From contig NZ_RCUA01000044.1 in NCBI RefSeq assembly GCF_003731635.1, forward strand, positions 27,061 to 91,060: DNA of 64,000 nucleotides, given 5' to 3'. The stretch is from Marisediminitalea oceani (GTDB taxonomy: Bacteria; Pseudomonadota; Gammaproteobacteria; Enterobacterales; Alteromonadaceae). The notes under the pieces are model-generated. The model was not told where the DNA came from. It did not search any database and saw only the letters and a list, made by a program, of their open reading frames with translations. This document shows positions 37,012-45,020 of this stretch, one piece after another. Positions within the stretch are counted from its first letter, which is position 1, and the number at the start of each line of letters is the position of its first letter. The translations under genes were made by a program, and so were the position numbers.

Positions 37012-37027
37012 AGCAAAAGCTTTGCCA
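37012..37027 (-). promoter_or_regulatory. Sigma-54-type -24/-12 promoter of the persulfide dioxygenase operon
   Basis: On the minus strand TGGCAA-N5-TTGCT, one mismatch from TGGCAC-N5-TTGCW, with GG and GC at the correct distance. The predicted transcript would start near 37000, about 35 bases before the ATG. The activator is presumably the FisR-like protein at 46576. Confidence 0.7.
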
Positions 37028-37267
37028 GCTGGCCCGGGCGCTATCCACAACTGCGTATAACAACGCCAAAGAAAAACCTAAACCATTGATTATTATGCAT
37101 TTATATTATTTAGGATTTTTTACTTTTAATGGCATAATTCGCCAAATACGTTGTTGAGCAGGTACCCTCTGCCGGCTTTAACAATGACGTTTTCCAACCC
37201 TTATGCGTTAGCTCGCAAACCCAGCTAATCACTGGTTGTTTTGCACATTGTGTGGAGCAGTTTTTGT

Positions 37268-37594
37268 ATGTTGTCTTGTGTGGATTGTGGTGCCTGTTGC
37301 GCCACCTTTCGGGTGTCTTTTTACTGGGCGGAGTCTGACCCGTTTGCCGGTGGTTCGGTTCCGGCCGAACTGACTACGAAAATTTCGCCAAACCTGGTGT
37401 CGATGGCAGGTACTAATCAGCCTAACCCAAGGTGTGTAGCCCTGACAGGCGAAATTGGTAAACAGGTGAGTTGCAGTATTTACGAACAACGCTCGTCAAC
37501 CTGCCGGGAATTTGAGGCCGGTTCGACCGATTGCTTAAAAGCCCGGCTAAAGCACGGGATCACTGACGATGTAATCCCTATCCGCGTTGCCTGA
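37268..37594 (+). CDS. YkgJ-family cysteine-cluster protein
   Basis: 108 residues from the ATG at 37268 (GGAG 10 bases upstream). It has the CxxCGACC motif at the N-terminus (CVDCGACC) and further cysteines at [18 protein letters not shown] and TDC, the YkgJ/zinc- or iron-chelating cluster pattern. Family members bind Zn or an Fe-S cluster; the biochemical role is not settled. It is a single gene convergent with cydC, the two stops lying 5 bp apart. Confidence 0.85.
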   Translation: MLSCVDCGACCATFRVSFYWAESDPFAGGSVPAELTTKISPNLVSMAGTNQPNPRCVALTGEIGKQVSCSIYEQRSSTCREFEAGSTDCLKARLKHGITDDVIPIRVA

Positions 37595-37599
37595 AGAGA

Positions 37600-39111
37600 T
37601 TAGCTGGGGGGACTTAGTATCAGCGTGTCTTTACATTGCAGTTCAGCCGGATACACGTGGCTGGCAATGATGATAAGGCGCGTTGCGGCTTCCTGTTGTA
37701 ACAAGGCAACCAGTTGGCTAACCGCTACTCCATCGAGCCCCTCAAAGGGTTCATCCAGCAGCCACACCGGTGAGTGGATAAGCATTGCTCGTGCTATGCC
37801 TAAGCGCTTGCGCTCGCCGCCTGATAATACGCGACCACCCGGGCCGAGCCACTCGCCCAGGTCGTTAAGCTGAGCCAGGCCAACTTTGCTCAGTACGTCA
37901 TTAAGTTGCGTAGCCGAAAAGTCCCGCCCCAGAGTCAGGTTATGCCTGAGCGTAGCGGCGAGGATCACCGGTTGCTGCTCCAGATAAAGCCAGCCTTCAA
38001 TCAGGCCCTCCCCCGGTGCATTACCATCGCAAAGGCGTTGCCCATGGCAGGCTACCAACCCGCTGATCGCCTGCAGTAACTGGGATTTGCCTGCGCCGCT
38101 TGGGCCGCCAACCAGGTAAAGACCGCTGGCATCAAATTCCGCTGTCACGTTTTGTTCGGGTAGGTTCACTGAACCAAAGTCTGTAAGAGTGAGCGTGCTG
38201 GACAATGGTACGGCGTCTGTGAGTTGCAGGGGTTCTACTGGTAGTGTTTTAAGTGCCTGTTTGCCTTGCACATACCGGTTTAGCGCAGGCTGACCATTAA
38301 AGGAGCGGCCCAGCCAGTCACCGGCGCTGAGCAACAGCATGGGCACCACCAGCAACAGCGGGTTACCGCCTTCCCCCTCAAGCTGAGTATGGATAGCCAG
38401 ATAAATAATCACCAGCATCAGCGCCCAGGCAAGCCCCTGAAACACCCACAGACTCTGCAAGGTAAGCCGCTGCTGACTGGTTTCAGTTTGCCACAACGCT
38501 TGTGCGGAGGGTAACTGCGCTAACTGCTCTTGCACTGTTTTTAAATGCCAGATGGCCACACTTCTGAGCACTACATCGGATTGTTCTCTGAATTCATGCT
38601 CTTGTAAAACCTGCGTCTTAGCTAAAGTGAGCCCTTGCACACAAAGCACCGACATGATCATCAGCCAGATAACACCAAGTGCTAATGTCCAGCCAGCAAA
38701 AGGGATATCCAGCACCAGCAGTGTTACTGCGCTCACCAACAGCATGAGTACCGCAGAGGCCTGCTGAGAAACCCAGCCGACCCACACCGCTGCGATGGCC
38801 TCGGTATGACTGGCCAGCGCTTCGACTTCCTCACTGCGCTGGCGGATCTGCGCAGCAAAGAGCCGTTCAAATAGTTGCACGCGTAGCAGCGAGGTAAGTT
38901 GCAGTAAGTGTTTGTGACCTACCCACATATGGGCATAGCCACTGCCAATGCGTAACAGCGCCAGGGCTCTGATCACTACCGCCGGCAGCATATAATTAAA
39001 ATTCACCGGAGCCACGGCGCAGGCGGCAATAAACCACGATGACACAATTAAAATGGCCAGCCCGGCACAGCCGTGCAGCACTGCCAGTAATACGGTAATG
39101 AAGGCTTTCAC
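37600..39111 (-). CDS. cydC: Thiol reductant ABC exporter subunit CydC
   Basis: 503-residue half-transporter: six N-terminal membrane helices (LAILIVSSWFIAAC), then an ATPase domain with Walker A GGPSGAGKSQ, ABC signature LSGGERKRLG and Walker B VWLLDEP. It pairs with CydD to export cysteine and glutathione and is needed for cytochrome bd assembly. Slightly shorter than E. coli CydC. Its start overlaps cydD by 4 bp. As the last gene of cydABXDC it is placed downstream of a sigma-54-type promoter. Confidence 0.93.
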   Translation of the reverse strand: MKAFITVLLAVLHGCAGLAILIVSSWFIAACAVAPVNFNYMLPAVVIRALALLRIGSGYAHMWVGHKHLLQLTSLLRVQLFERLFAAQIRQRSEEVEALASHTEAIAAVWVGWVSQQASAVLMLLVSAVTLLVLDIPFAGWTLALGVIWLMIMSVLCVQGLTLAKTQVLQEHEFREQSDVVLRSVAIWHLKTVQEQLAQLPSAQALWQTETSQQRLTLQSLWVFQGLAWALMLVIIYLAIHTQLEGEGGNPLLLVVPMLLLSAGDWLGRSFNGQPALNRYVQGKQALKTLPVEPLQLTDAVPLSSTLTLTDFGSVNLPEQNVTAEFDASGLYLVGGPSGAGKSQLLQAISGLVACHGQRLCDGNAPGEGLIEGWLYLEQQPVILAATLRHNLTLGRDFSATQLNDVLSKVGLAQLNDLGEWLGPGGRVLSGGERKRLGIARAMLIHSPVWLLDEPFEGLDGVAVSQLVALLQQEAATRLIIIASHVYPAELQCKDTLILSPPS

Positions 39112-40736
39112 GATACTGCCTCCCCAGCCATTTGCTGCACCCTGCGGTTTTCCACCTGCCAGGTTCGGTTAAACCAGTCATCCGGCAGCGCCTTATGGGA
39201 AACCCATAGCACAGTTCGCCCCTGCCCCAGAGAATAAATAAGCTGACTGAGGCTGTGATGCTGCGCTTCAGGTAGATGCGCAGTGGGCTCATCGAGCAGC
39301 CATACCGGCGCGTCAGACAGTAACAAGCGCGCCAGTGCCAGACGCTGCGCCTGTCCACCAGAGATAGCAGGCACTTCTGCCAGCGGCGTATCTAGCCCGG
39401 CCGGCAGCGAGTCCAGCCATGCCTTGAGCTCTACTTCACTAAGCGCTTGTTCCAGCCTGGCGGTAGTAAAAGTGCGCTGATAATTAAGATTTTCACGCAG
39501 TGTGGCGGGTAACAATACCGGATGCTGAGTGAGCATGGCCACCCGACAAGGCAAACGATAATTCCCCGTCCGCTGGCCGGCAAGGGCTTCCAGCAACAGG
39601 GTTTTACCACTGCCCGACGGACCGGTTACGGCTACCCAGTCACCAGGTAGCAGCGTTAAGCTTTGGCTTGCAAGCAGGTTATTCGCCAGTTGTAAGCTAA
39701 ACTGCTGCGGTTCAGTGAGTTCGTTGGCCGGTTCATCCAATTGCCCGGCTTCCAGCGGCGCAAGCCAGTCACCGGCCGCATCGCGCGCGGCTTCAGCCTC
39801 GGCCTTCTGGTGATAAAACTGCCCCAGCGCCTTAAGTTCTGAAAACAGTAAGGGCGCAGTAAGTAACAACCATAAGCCAGAATGCAGCGTGAGCTCGGGG
39901 CCTAACGAGAACTCGCCCAATAAACTAAAGCCAATAAACACCGCAATTAGGGCAACGGCAATAGTCGAAAAGAAATCCAGTACGGTATTTGATAAAAACG
40001 CCACCCCAACCACCTTCATGGTGCGTTCATTCAGGTCGTCACTGGCCTGTTTTAATATCTTTTGTTCAATCTGATGGGTGCGAAAACTGGCCAGTAACCC
40101 CAGCGCGGTGAGGCGATCAACAAACAGACTGCCCAGCCGGGTGAGGGCAACAAAGTGTTTCCGCTGAAGTGCCGCAGCGCCCTTACCCACCAAAATCATA
40201 AACAGCGGAATAAGCGGTAAGGTGATTAGCAGGCTGCCACCCACCACCGGGTTGACCACCAAAATAAACAGCAGCGCGAAAAACGGCGTAAGCACCGCCA
40301 CGTATTGTTGCACCTGATAGTCGTAGCGCCAGTGAACCAACGCGCTGATGTGCCGCGTCCATACCGATTGCCAGAAGTAAGCCGAATGGATGCTGACTAA
40401 CGAGGTTTGCTCTGCTACCAAACGCTCAGCAAAGCGCTTTTCGAGGCCACTAAGTAAATCGGTTTTAGCCTGCAAGGTACGCCGATAAGCATCGCCCTGC
40501 AGTAGCCAGGCCAGTAATAACGCAGCCGTCAGGCCCAGCCAGTCACTCATATCCGGCTGCTGAGCCAGCACCACCCAGTCGTGCATCATCGCAGCAAACA
40601 GCCAGTAACCAGCAATTAAACACAACAGCCGGGTGGTTTTTATGGCCACTAATAAAAACAAGGTGCTGCGCGATGCAACACCCTGCTTGGTGACGGTGGC
40701 GTTAAACCACCGCGGAAGGGACTGACTCTCTTTCAC
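39108..40736 (-). CDS. cydD: Thiol reductant ABC exporter subunit CydD
   Basis: 542 residues with a GTG start that overlaps the cydX stop as TAGTG. The membrane domain is followed by an ATPase with Walker A TGPSGSGKTL, signature ISGGQAQRLA and Walker B VWLLDEPTAHLP. It is the partner of CydC for periplasmic thiol supply. Tight overlap on both sides shows it is co-translated with the oxidase genes. The presence of thiol export in a sulfide-linked operon may help handle persulfides (inference). Confidence 0.93.
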   Translation of the reverse strand: MKESQSLPRWFNATVTKQGVASRSTLFLLVAIKTTRLLCLIAGYWLFAAMMHDWVVLAQQPDMSDWLGLTAALLLAWLLQGDAYRRTLQAKTDLLSGLEKRFAERLVAEQTSLVSIHSAYFWQSVWTRHISALVHWRYDYQVQQYVAVLTPFFALLFILVVNPVVGGSLLITLPLIPLFMILVGKGAAALQRKHFVALTRLGSLFVDRLTALGLLASFRTHQIEQKILKQASDDLNERTMKVVGVAFLSNTVLDFFSTIAVALIAVFIGFSLLGEFSLGPELTLHSGLWLLLTAPLLFSELKALGQFYHQKAEAEAARDAAGDWLAPLEAGQLDEPANELTEPQQFSLQLANNLLASQSLTLLPGDWVAVTGPSGSGKTLLLEALAGQRTGNYRLPCRVAMLTQHPVLLPATLRENLNYQRTFTTARLEQALSEVELKAWLDSLPAGLDTPLAEVPAISGGQAQRLALARLLLSDAPVWLLDEPTAHLPEAQHHSLSQLIYSLGQGRTVLWVSHKALPDDWFNRTWQVENRRVQQMAGEAVS

Positions 40737-40855
40737 TACTGATCTTCTGGGTCTTCAGGGCGATCCAAGTTCTCAGTCGATTCTAACCACATGGCGTTGA
40801 TAATGCCAAATGAACAAGCCAGTAACACACCTAATATCCAGGTAAAATACCACAT
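40736..40855 (-). CDS. cydX: Cytochrome bd oxidase small subunit CydX
   Basis: 39-residue single-helix membrane protein (MWYFTWILGVLLACSFGIINAMW, then an acidic tail LDRPEDPEDQ). The N-terminal WYFxWxLG pattern is the hallmark of CydX, which stabilises the CydAB haems. GGAG lies upstream of the ATG. It sits 12 bp after cydB and its stop overlaps the cydD start by one base. This is typical for cydABX operons. Confidence 0.95.
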   Translation of the reverse strand: MWYFTWILGVLLACSFGIINAMWLESTENLDRPEDPEDQ

Positions 40856-40867
40856 GTTTTGTTCTCC

Positions 40868-42004
40868 TTAATAAATCGCGTGAGATGAGTCTAAGTCGCT
40901 GTTTTTAATGCGACCGCGCATTACGTAGAAGCCGTAAGCGGTGTAGCTTAAAACAATTGGCACAAACACACAGGCAACACCAAACATAATTTTCAGGGTC
41001 ATTTCACTGGATGTTGCATCCCACACGGTTAAGCTTGCCACCGGCATGGTGGTGCTTGGCATCAGGAATGGGAACATTGAGAAGCCCGCTGTCAGAATAA
41101 TACCTGTCATCATCAGCGCGCTGCTCACAAACGCCCAACCACCGCGGCCTGCTTTGGAGAAGAAAGCGCAGGCCAGGCCCGCCCCAATACCTAACAGAGG
41201 CGCCACTACCATCCAGGGGTATTTGCTGTAGTTAGCCATCCAGGCACCGGCCTCAACCGTCACTTCTTTCTTAAGCGGGTTAGAAGTAGCCAGTGTATCC
41301 ACAGCTGAAGTGACCACAAAGCCATCTAATCCAAAGGCAACCCACAGGCCAGCCAGAATAAACAGCACCACTGTCGCCAGCGACAGTACAACTGACACTG
41401 CGCGCGCCCTTACCTCAATAAAGCTGTCGGTCTTCATTTGCAGCCAGGTAGCACCGTGATTGAGGATCATTGCTACGGAAACCAAACCCGCTACCAACGC
41501 AAATGGCGTAAGCAGACCAAAGAACGAACCGGTATAGGTAGCTTTTAAATTGCCATCCAGCTCAAAGGGAACGCCCAGCAACAGGTTACCAAAGGCCACG
41601 CCAAAGATTAACGCAGGCACGAAGCCAGAAGTGAACAGCGCCCAGTCCCAGCTGGTGCGCCAGCGCTTATCTTCTAACTTACTGCGAAAATCAAAGCCTA
41701 GCGGACGCATCCATAAGGCAATCAACACCAGCGCCAGCGCCAGATAAAAGCCCGAGAAGGCGGTGGCATAAATCATCGGCCAGGCCGCAAAAATGGCACC
41801 ACCGGCGGTGATAAACCACACCTGGTTACCGTCCCAGTGCGGACCCACTGTGTTGATCATTACCCGGCGTTCGTCGTCGGTTTTACCAATCAGGGTGAGC
41901 AGTGCGCCAACCCCTAAATCAAATCCATCGGTGATGGCAAAGCCAATCAGCAGTACGCCAACCAGCACCCACCAAATTACTCGTAGTACTTCATAATCAA
42001 TCAT
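40868..42004 (-). CDS. cydB: Cytochrome bd ubiquinol oxidase subunit II
   Basis: 378 residues (E. coli 379) with about nine helices. The N-terminus LRVIWWVLVGVLLIGFAITDGFDLGVG and HWDGNQVWFITAGGAIFAAWP are diagnostic of CydB. It forms the heterodimer with CydA. Its start overlaps the cydA stop by 4 bp. Confidence 0.97.
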   Translation of the reverse strand: MIDYEVLRVIWWVLVGVLLIGFAITDGFDLGVGALLTLIGKTDDERRVMINTVGPHWDGNQVWFITAGGAIFAAWPMIYATAFSGFYLALALVLIALWMRPLGFDFRSKLEDKRWRTSWDWALFTSGFVPALIFGVAFGNLLLGVPFELDGNLKATYTGSFFGLLTPFALVAGLVSVAMILNHGATWLQMKTDSFIEVRARAVSVVLSLATVVLFILAGLWVAFGLDGFVVTSAVDTLATSNPLKKEVTVEAGAWMANYSKYPWMVVAPLLGIGAGLACAFFSKAGRGGWAFVSSALMMTGIILTAGFSMFPFLMPSTTMPVASLTVWDATSSEMTLKIMFGVACVFVPIVLSYTAYGFYVMRGRIKNSDLDSSHAIY

Positions 42005-43575
42005 GCGTTTGCTCCTTGAGTACCCAGGCCAATAGCATCATCCAGTTTCTTGTCATCTTCCGGTGGAACCGGCCCTTTCTTGGCGTATTTCTTCATCAGA
42101 TAGAAGCCAATTACAAACATGGTTGCGTAGAACAGGGTGTAAGCCACCAACGTAGTCACTACGTCTGAAACGGACAGGTTAGACACAGCGGTGTGTACTG
42201 GTAACACTTCGGCGATAGACCAGGGCTGACGGCCATACTCGGCCACAAACCAGCCAGCTTCACAGGCAATCCACGGCAGTGGCAGCGACCATACCGCCGC
42301 TTTCAGCAACCAGCGAGGCTGGGTAATGCGGTGCTTAGTGCTGTAATAGAATGCCGCGATAAACAGCGCCAGCATCAAAAAGCCCGCAACAACCATCAGG
42401 CGGAAAGAGTAAAACAGAGGCGCTACCGGTGGGATACTGTAATCCACCGCTTTTTCCAGCGCTTCTGGTGTAGGCTGAGTAATGTCGTCAGTGAAAGGCT
42501 CCAGCAACAGCGCATAACCTAAGTCATCTTTATTGCGTTCAAACATCTCGAGTTCTGCCGGCGTTGCTGTGCCGTCTTTCACTTTTTCCAGCTGTTTCTG
42601 TGCCTGTACGCCAGACAAGATACGCACCCGGTGAATCTCTTTGAGATCCTTGATCCCCATCACCTCTTCATCCAGTGAACGGGTAGCAATAATCCCCATG
42701 GCCCACGGGATCTGAATAGCGAAGTCCATTTTTTCTTCTTCGTCATTAGGAATGCCGAACAAGGTAAAAGCTGCCGGCGCCGGATGAGTTTCGTACTCGG
42801 CTTCCACAGCTGCCAGTTTAACTTTTTGCACATCGCCGAGCTCGTAACCGCTTTCGTCACCTAACACAATTACCGACAGGGTAGCCGCCAAGCCAAAGCT
42901 GGCCGCAATCGCAAAAGAGCGACGGGCAAAGGCAATATGTTTATGCTTGAGCAGATAATAACTGGAGATAGCCAGTACAAAGATGGCACCGGTGACATAG
43001 CCTGCAGAGACAGTGTGGACAAATTTAACCTGGGCTACCGGGTTAAAAATCACTTCGCTGAAGCTGGTCATTTCCATCCGCATAGAATCGGTATTGAAAC
43101 TTGCCCCCACCGGAAACTGCATCCAGCCGTTGGCAATCAAAATCCACAGCGCAGAGAAGTTTGAGCCAATGGCCACCAGCCAGGTTGCCATTAAGTGCTT
43201 CACTTTGGACATTTTGTCCCAGCCGAAGAAGAACAGCCCCACGAAGGTAGATTCTAAAAAGAATGCCATTAACCCTTCAATGGCCAACGGAGCGCCAAAA
43301 ATGTCGCCCACGTAGTGAGAATAGTAAGACCAGTTCATACCAAACTGGAACTCCATCGTTAATCCGGTTGCAACGCCGATGGCAAAGTTAATCCCAAACA
43401 ACTTGCCCCAGAACTGGGTCATTTGTTTGTAGATTTCTTTACCGGTCATCACATATACCGACTCCATAATGGCCAACAGGAACGTCAGACCAAGGGTCAG
43501 CGGGACAAAGATAAAGTGGAACATTGCTGTTAAAGCAAATTGTAACCGCGATAGTTCTATCAACGTATCGCTCAT
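42001..43575 (-). CDS. cydA: Cytochrome bd ubiquinol oxidase subunit I
   Basis: 524 residues, the long Q-loop form as in E. coli. Haem ligand His20 is in MFHFIFVPLT, and the GRQPW motif and Q-loop region (residues about 240-390, with the charged KDLKEIHRVR segment) are visible. It reduces O2 with quinol, conserves energy without proton pumping, and is known to resist sulfide, NO and cyanide better than haem-copper oxidases. It is first gene of cydABXDC. The 450-bp upstream region holds a sigma-54-type promoter and two inverted repeats, pointing to control by the FisR-like activator. Confidence 0.97.
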   Translation of the reverse strand: MSDTLIELSRLQFALTAMFHFIFVPLTLGLTFLLAIMESVYVMTGKEIYKQMTQFWGKLFGINFAIGVATGLTMEFQFGMNWSYYSHYVGDIFGAPLAIEGLMAFFLESTFVGLFFFGWDKMSKVKHLMATWLVAIGSNFSALWILIANGWMQFPVGASFNTDSMRMEMTSFSEVIFNPVAQVKFVHTVSAGYVTGAIFVLAISSYYLLKHKHIAFARRSFAIAASFGLAATLSVIVLGDESGYELGDVQKVKLAAVEAEYETHPAPAAFTLFGIPNDEEEKMDFAIQIPWAMGIIATRSLDEEVMGIKDLKEIHRVRILSGVQAQKQLEKVKDGTATPAELEMFERNKDDLGYALLLEPFTDDITQPTPEALEKAVDYSIPPVAPLFYSFRLMVVAGFLMLALFIAAFYYSTKHRITQPRWLLKAAVWSLPLPWIACEAGWFVAEYGRQPWSIAEVLPVHTAVSNLSVSDVVTTLVAYTLFYATMFVIGFYLMKKYAKKGPVPPEDDKKLDDAIGLGTQGANA

Positions 43576-43716
43576 GGGACTCTCCTTTGATGTTTCTAAA
43601 TACTAAACCGGGTTCTGCCTCCAGCGTGGTCAGAATTACCCATGCTGAAGGTCTGTAATAATTGCTACCTGAAAGGCCAACCGGCCCAGGACTTTTTGCA
43701 CTTTATAAGTTGCACT

Positions 43717-43733
43717 TTGCATAACTTGCGCCA
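43717..43733 (-). promoter_or_regulatory. Sigma-54-type -24/-12 promoter of cydABXDC
   Basis: On the minus strand TGGCGC-N5-ATGCA, two mismatches from TGGCAC-N5-TTGCA, with the invariant GG and GC correctly spaced. It lies about 142 bp upstream of the cydA ATG. Two inverted repeats are 95-129 bp further upstream, a normal enhancer distance. Confidence 0.55.
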
Positions 43734-43827
43734 ACCGGAATAAAACAATTAACTAACTGATATTATTAAATTAATAGATTTTCATTAGTTCGACAGGTGG
43801 AAATCTGCTAAGCAGCGTGGCGCCTGA

Positions 43828-43843
43828 CTGACATATTTGTCAG
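43828..43843. promoter_or_regulatory. Inverted repeat CTGACA-N4-TGTCAG, candidate activator site
   Basis: Perfect six-base arms around TATT, 95 bp upstream of the cydA -24 element. Its half-site TGTCA recurs in the neighbouring repeat and in the sqr/fisR gap. Confidence 0.5.
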
Positions 43844-43848
43844 TAGCC

Positions 43849-43862
43849 TGTCAGAGCTGACA
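43849..43862. promoter_or_regulatory. Inverted repeat TGTCA-N4-TGACA, candidate activator site
   Basis: TGTCAGAGCTGACA has the same arms and spacer length as the perfect palindrome at 46514-46527 in the sqr/fisR gap, and stands 116 bp upstream of the cydA -24 element. Confidence 0.6.
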
Positions 43863-43981
43863 AGCCTCGTTATCAGAGAAGTCGCATGAAGATACAGCAA
43901 TGCTGGCGGTTAATTTTTGATCGCTATCAACTAACTGAAAAGGGGAGTGATTTGAGGCTTTGAGGAGAACCAGGCCAGCGC

Positions 43982-44000
43982 AGCGGGCATGCTGCCCGCT
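43982..44000. terminator. Hairpin downstream of the sqr operon
   Basis: Eight-pair stem AGCGGGCA/TGCCCGCT with a three-base loop lies 26 bp after the stop of the cytochrome c gene. No T-run follows on the minus strand. Confidence 0.5.
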
Positions 44001-44026
44001 CAAAATTGGAGGTGCCCGATAAGCCT

Positions 44027-44446
44027 TTACTGAATAGAGAAAGTGAGATGACAGGCATTACACACGCGCATTAAATCCACCGCATGCTGACGAACTTCTT
44101 CCTCACTCAGGTCCGGGTTTTGAATTGCCTGCCAGTGAGGCCGCATGCTTTGCGCCATAGCACGAAATGCTGGCGGTATTTGCTTGCCCAACCCTTTAGG
44201 ACGATTCGCCTGCTCGCGGGATTGCAGGTTCGCGATACGCTGGCGAAGCTCCTCCCGCTTGCCTTCCAATAGCAATTGCTGGGTATCGGTTAGCGCTTCA
44301 AGCATGTCGCGCATATGGCCCAGCACAAACGATTTTTGCTCATCGTTAAGCGTTACCGCCATACGCTCATCAGCGGCCAGCGCATTTGCCGCTGGCCATG
44401 TCAGGCAAAGTGTCACCAGCAGCGCACTTATTAAGCCCTTTGCCAT
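44027..44446 (-). CDS. Cytochrome c'-like monohaem protein, periplasmic
   Basis: 139 residues with a signal peptide (CLTWPAANALA) and a helical body ending in a single haem-attachment motif CNACH near the C-terminus, the arrangement of cytochrome c'-type four-helix bundles. It is last of a three-gene unit sqr-DUF3365-cytochrome, one base after the preceding stop. It may accept electrons from, or protect, the sulfide-oxidising system (inference). The distal haem ligand cannot be assigned. Confidence 0.8.
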   Translation of the reverse strand: MAKGLISALLVTLCLTWPAANALAADERMAVTLNDEQKSFVLGHMRDMLEALTDTQQLLLEGKREELRQRIANLQSREQANRPKGLGKQIPPAFRAMAQSMRPHWQAIQNPDLSEEEVRQHAVDLMRVCNACHLTFSIQ

Positions 44447-44447
44447 G

Positions 44448-45020
44448 TTATTCTCCAGCCTGATAAGTCACCGTAAAAGCACCGCGTAAATCTCCTGCGG
44501 CAAAGCCGGTTGCCTCATCATCCGGGTATTGCTGATTTATGGCCTCCTTCACTGGTTCTGCCAGCGATGCGCCATGACAGTTGAGGCATAAGCCGCCAGT
44601 CATAATTGGTGCCATAAAACGATATTTACCGGCTGCTTCATCAACATGAACGGTTGCCAGGGCGCCGGGCTCCAACCCCTCTTCCAGCCCTTTCACCATG
44701 GCCATCAGCGATGATTTCTCCCAGCTGTCTGCGCGGTTTTGCGGGTTGCGTACTTTCAACGCGGTGCGCCCTACCTGCCAGCCATCGGTGCTAAGTTGTG
44801 CGGCTATAGCGGGCGCGATGTCCTTACACACCTGAACACCATTAGGTAACCCACCGGCTTTAACCGCCTGCTGCAGGTTTTGTTTCAGCGTTTTGCCCAG
44901 TTGCATGGCCTTCTGCTTTGCCTGCGCTTTAAACTCTGCTTCGCTCAGTTGTGCGGCCTGAGTGGCCAGGGGGAGCAATAAGCACCCCATTAACACTGCT
45001 TTCTTAGTGAGTCTGATCAT
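44448..45020 (-). CDS. DUF3365 (Tll0287-like haem domain) periplasmic protein
   Basis: 190 residues with a signal peptide (MGCLLLPLATQA). The domain matches DUF3365, with the haem-attachment motif CLNCH in MTGGLCLNCHGAS and the preceding VRNPQNRADSWEK segment typical of the family, a PAS-like c-type haem sensor fold. Its start overlaps the sqr stop by 4 bp (ATGA), so it is co-translated with sqr. It could sense redox or gas ligands, or carry electrons from sulfide oxidation; neither is proven. Confidence 0.85.
   Translation of the reverse strand: MIRLTKKAVLMGCLLLPLATQAAQLSEAEFKAQAKQKAMQLGKTLKQNLQQAVKAGGLPNGVQVCKDIAPAIAAQLSTDGWQVGRTALKVRNPQNRADSWEKSSLMAMVKGLEEGLEPGALATVHVDEAAGKYRFMAPIMTGGLCLNCHGASLAEPVKEAINQQYPDDEATGFAAGDLRGAFTVTYQAGE

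Noticed and set aside
37208..37228. Inverted repeat TTAGCT-N9-AGCTAA upstream of the YkgJ-like gene
   Set aside because: Short arms, single occurrence, unrelated to the TGTCA motif; no functional support.
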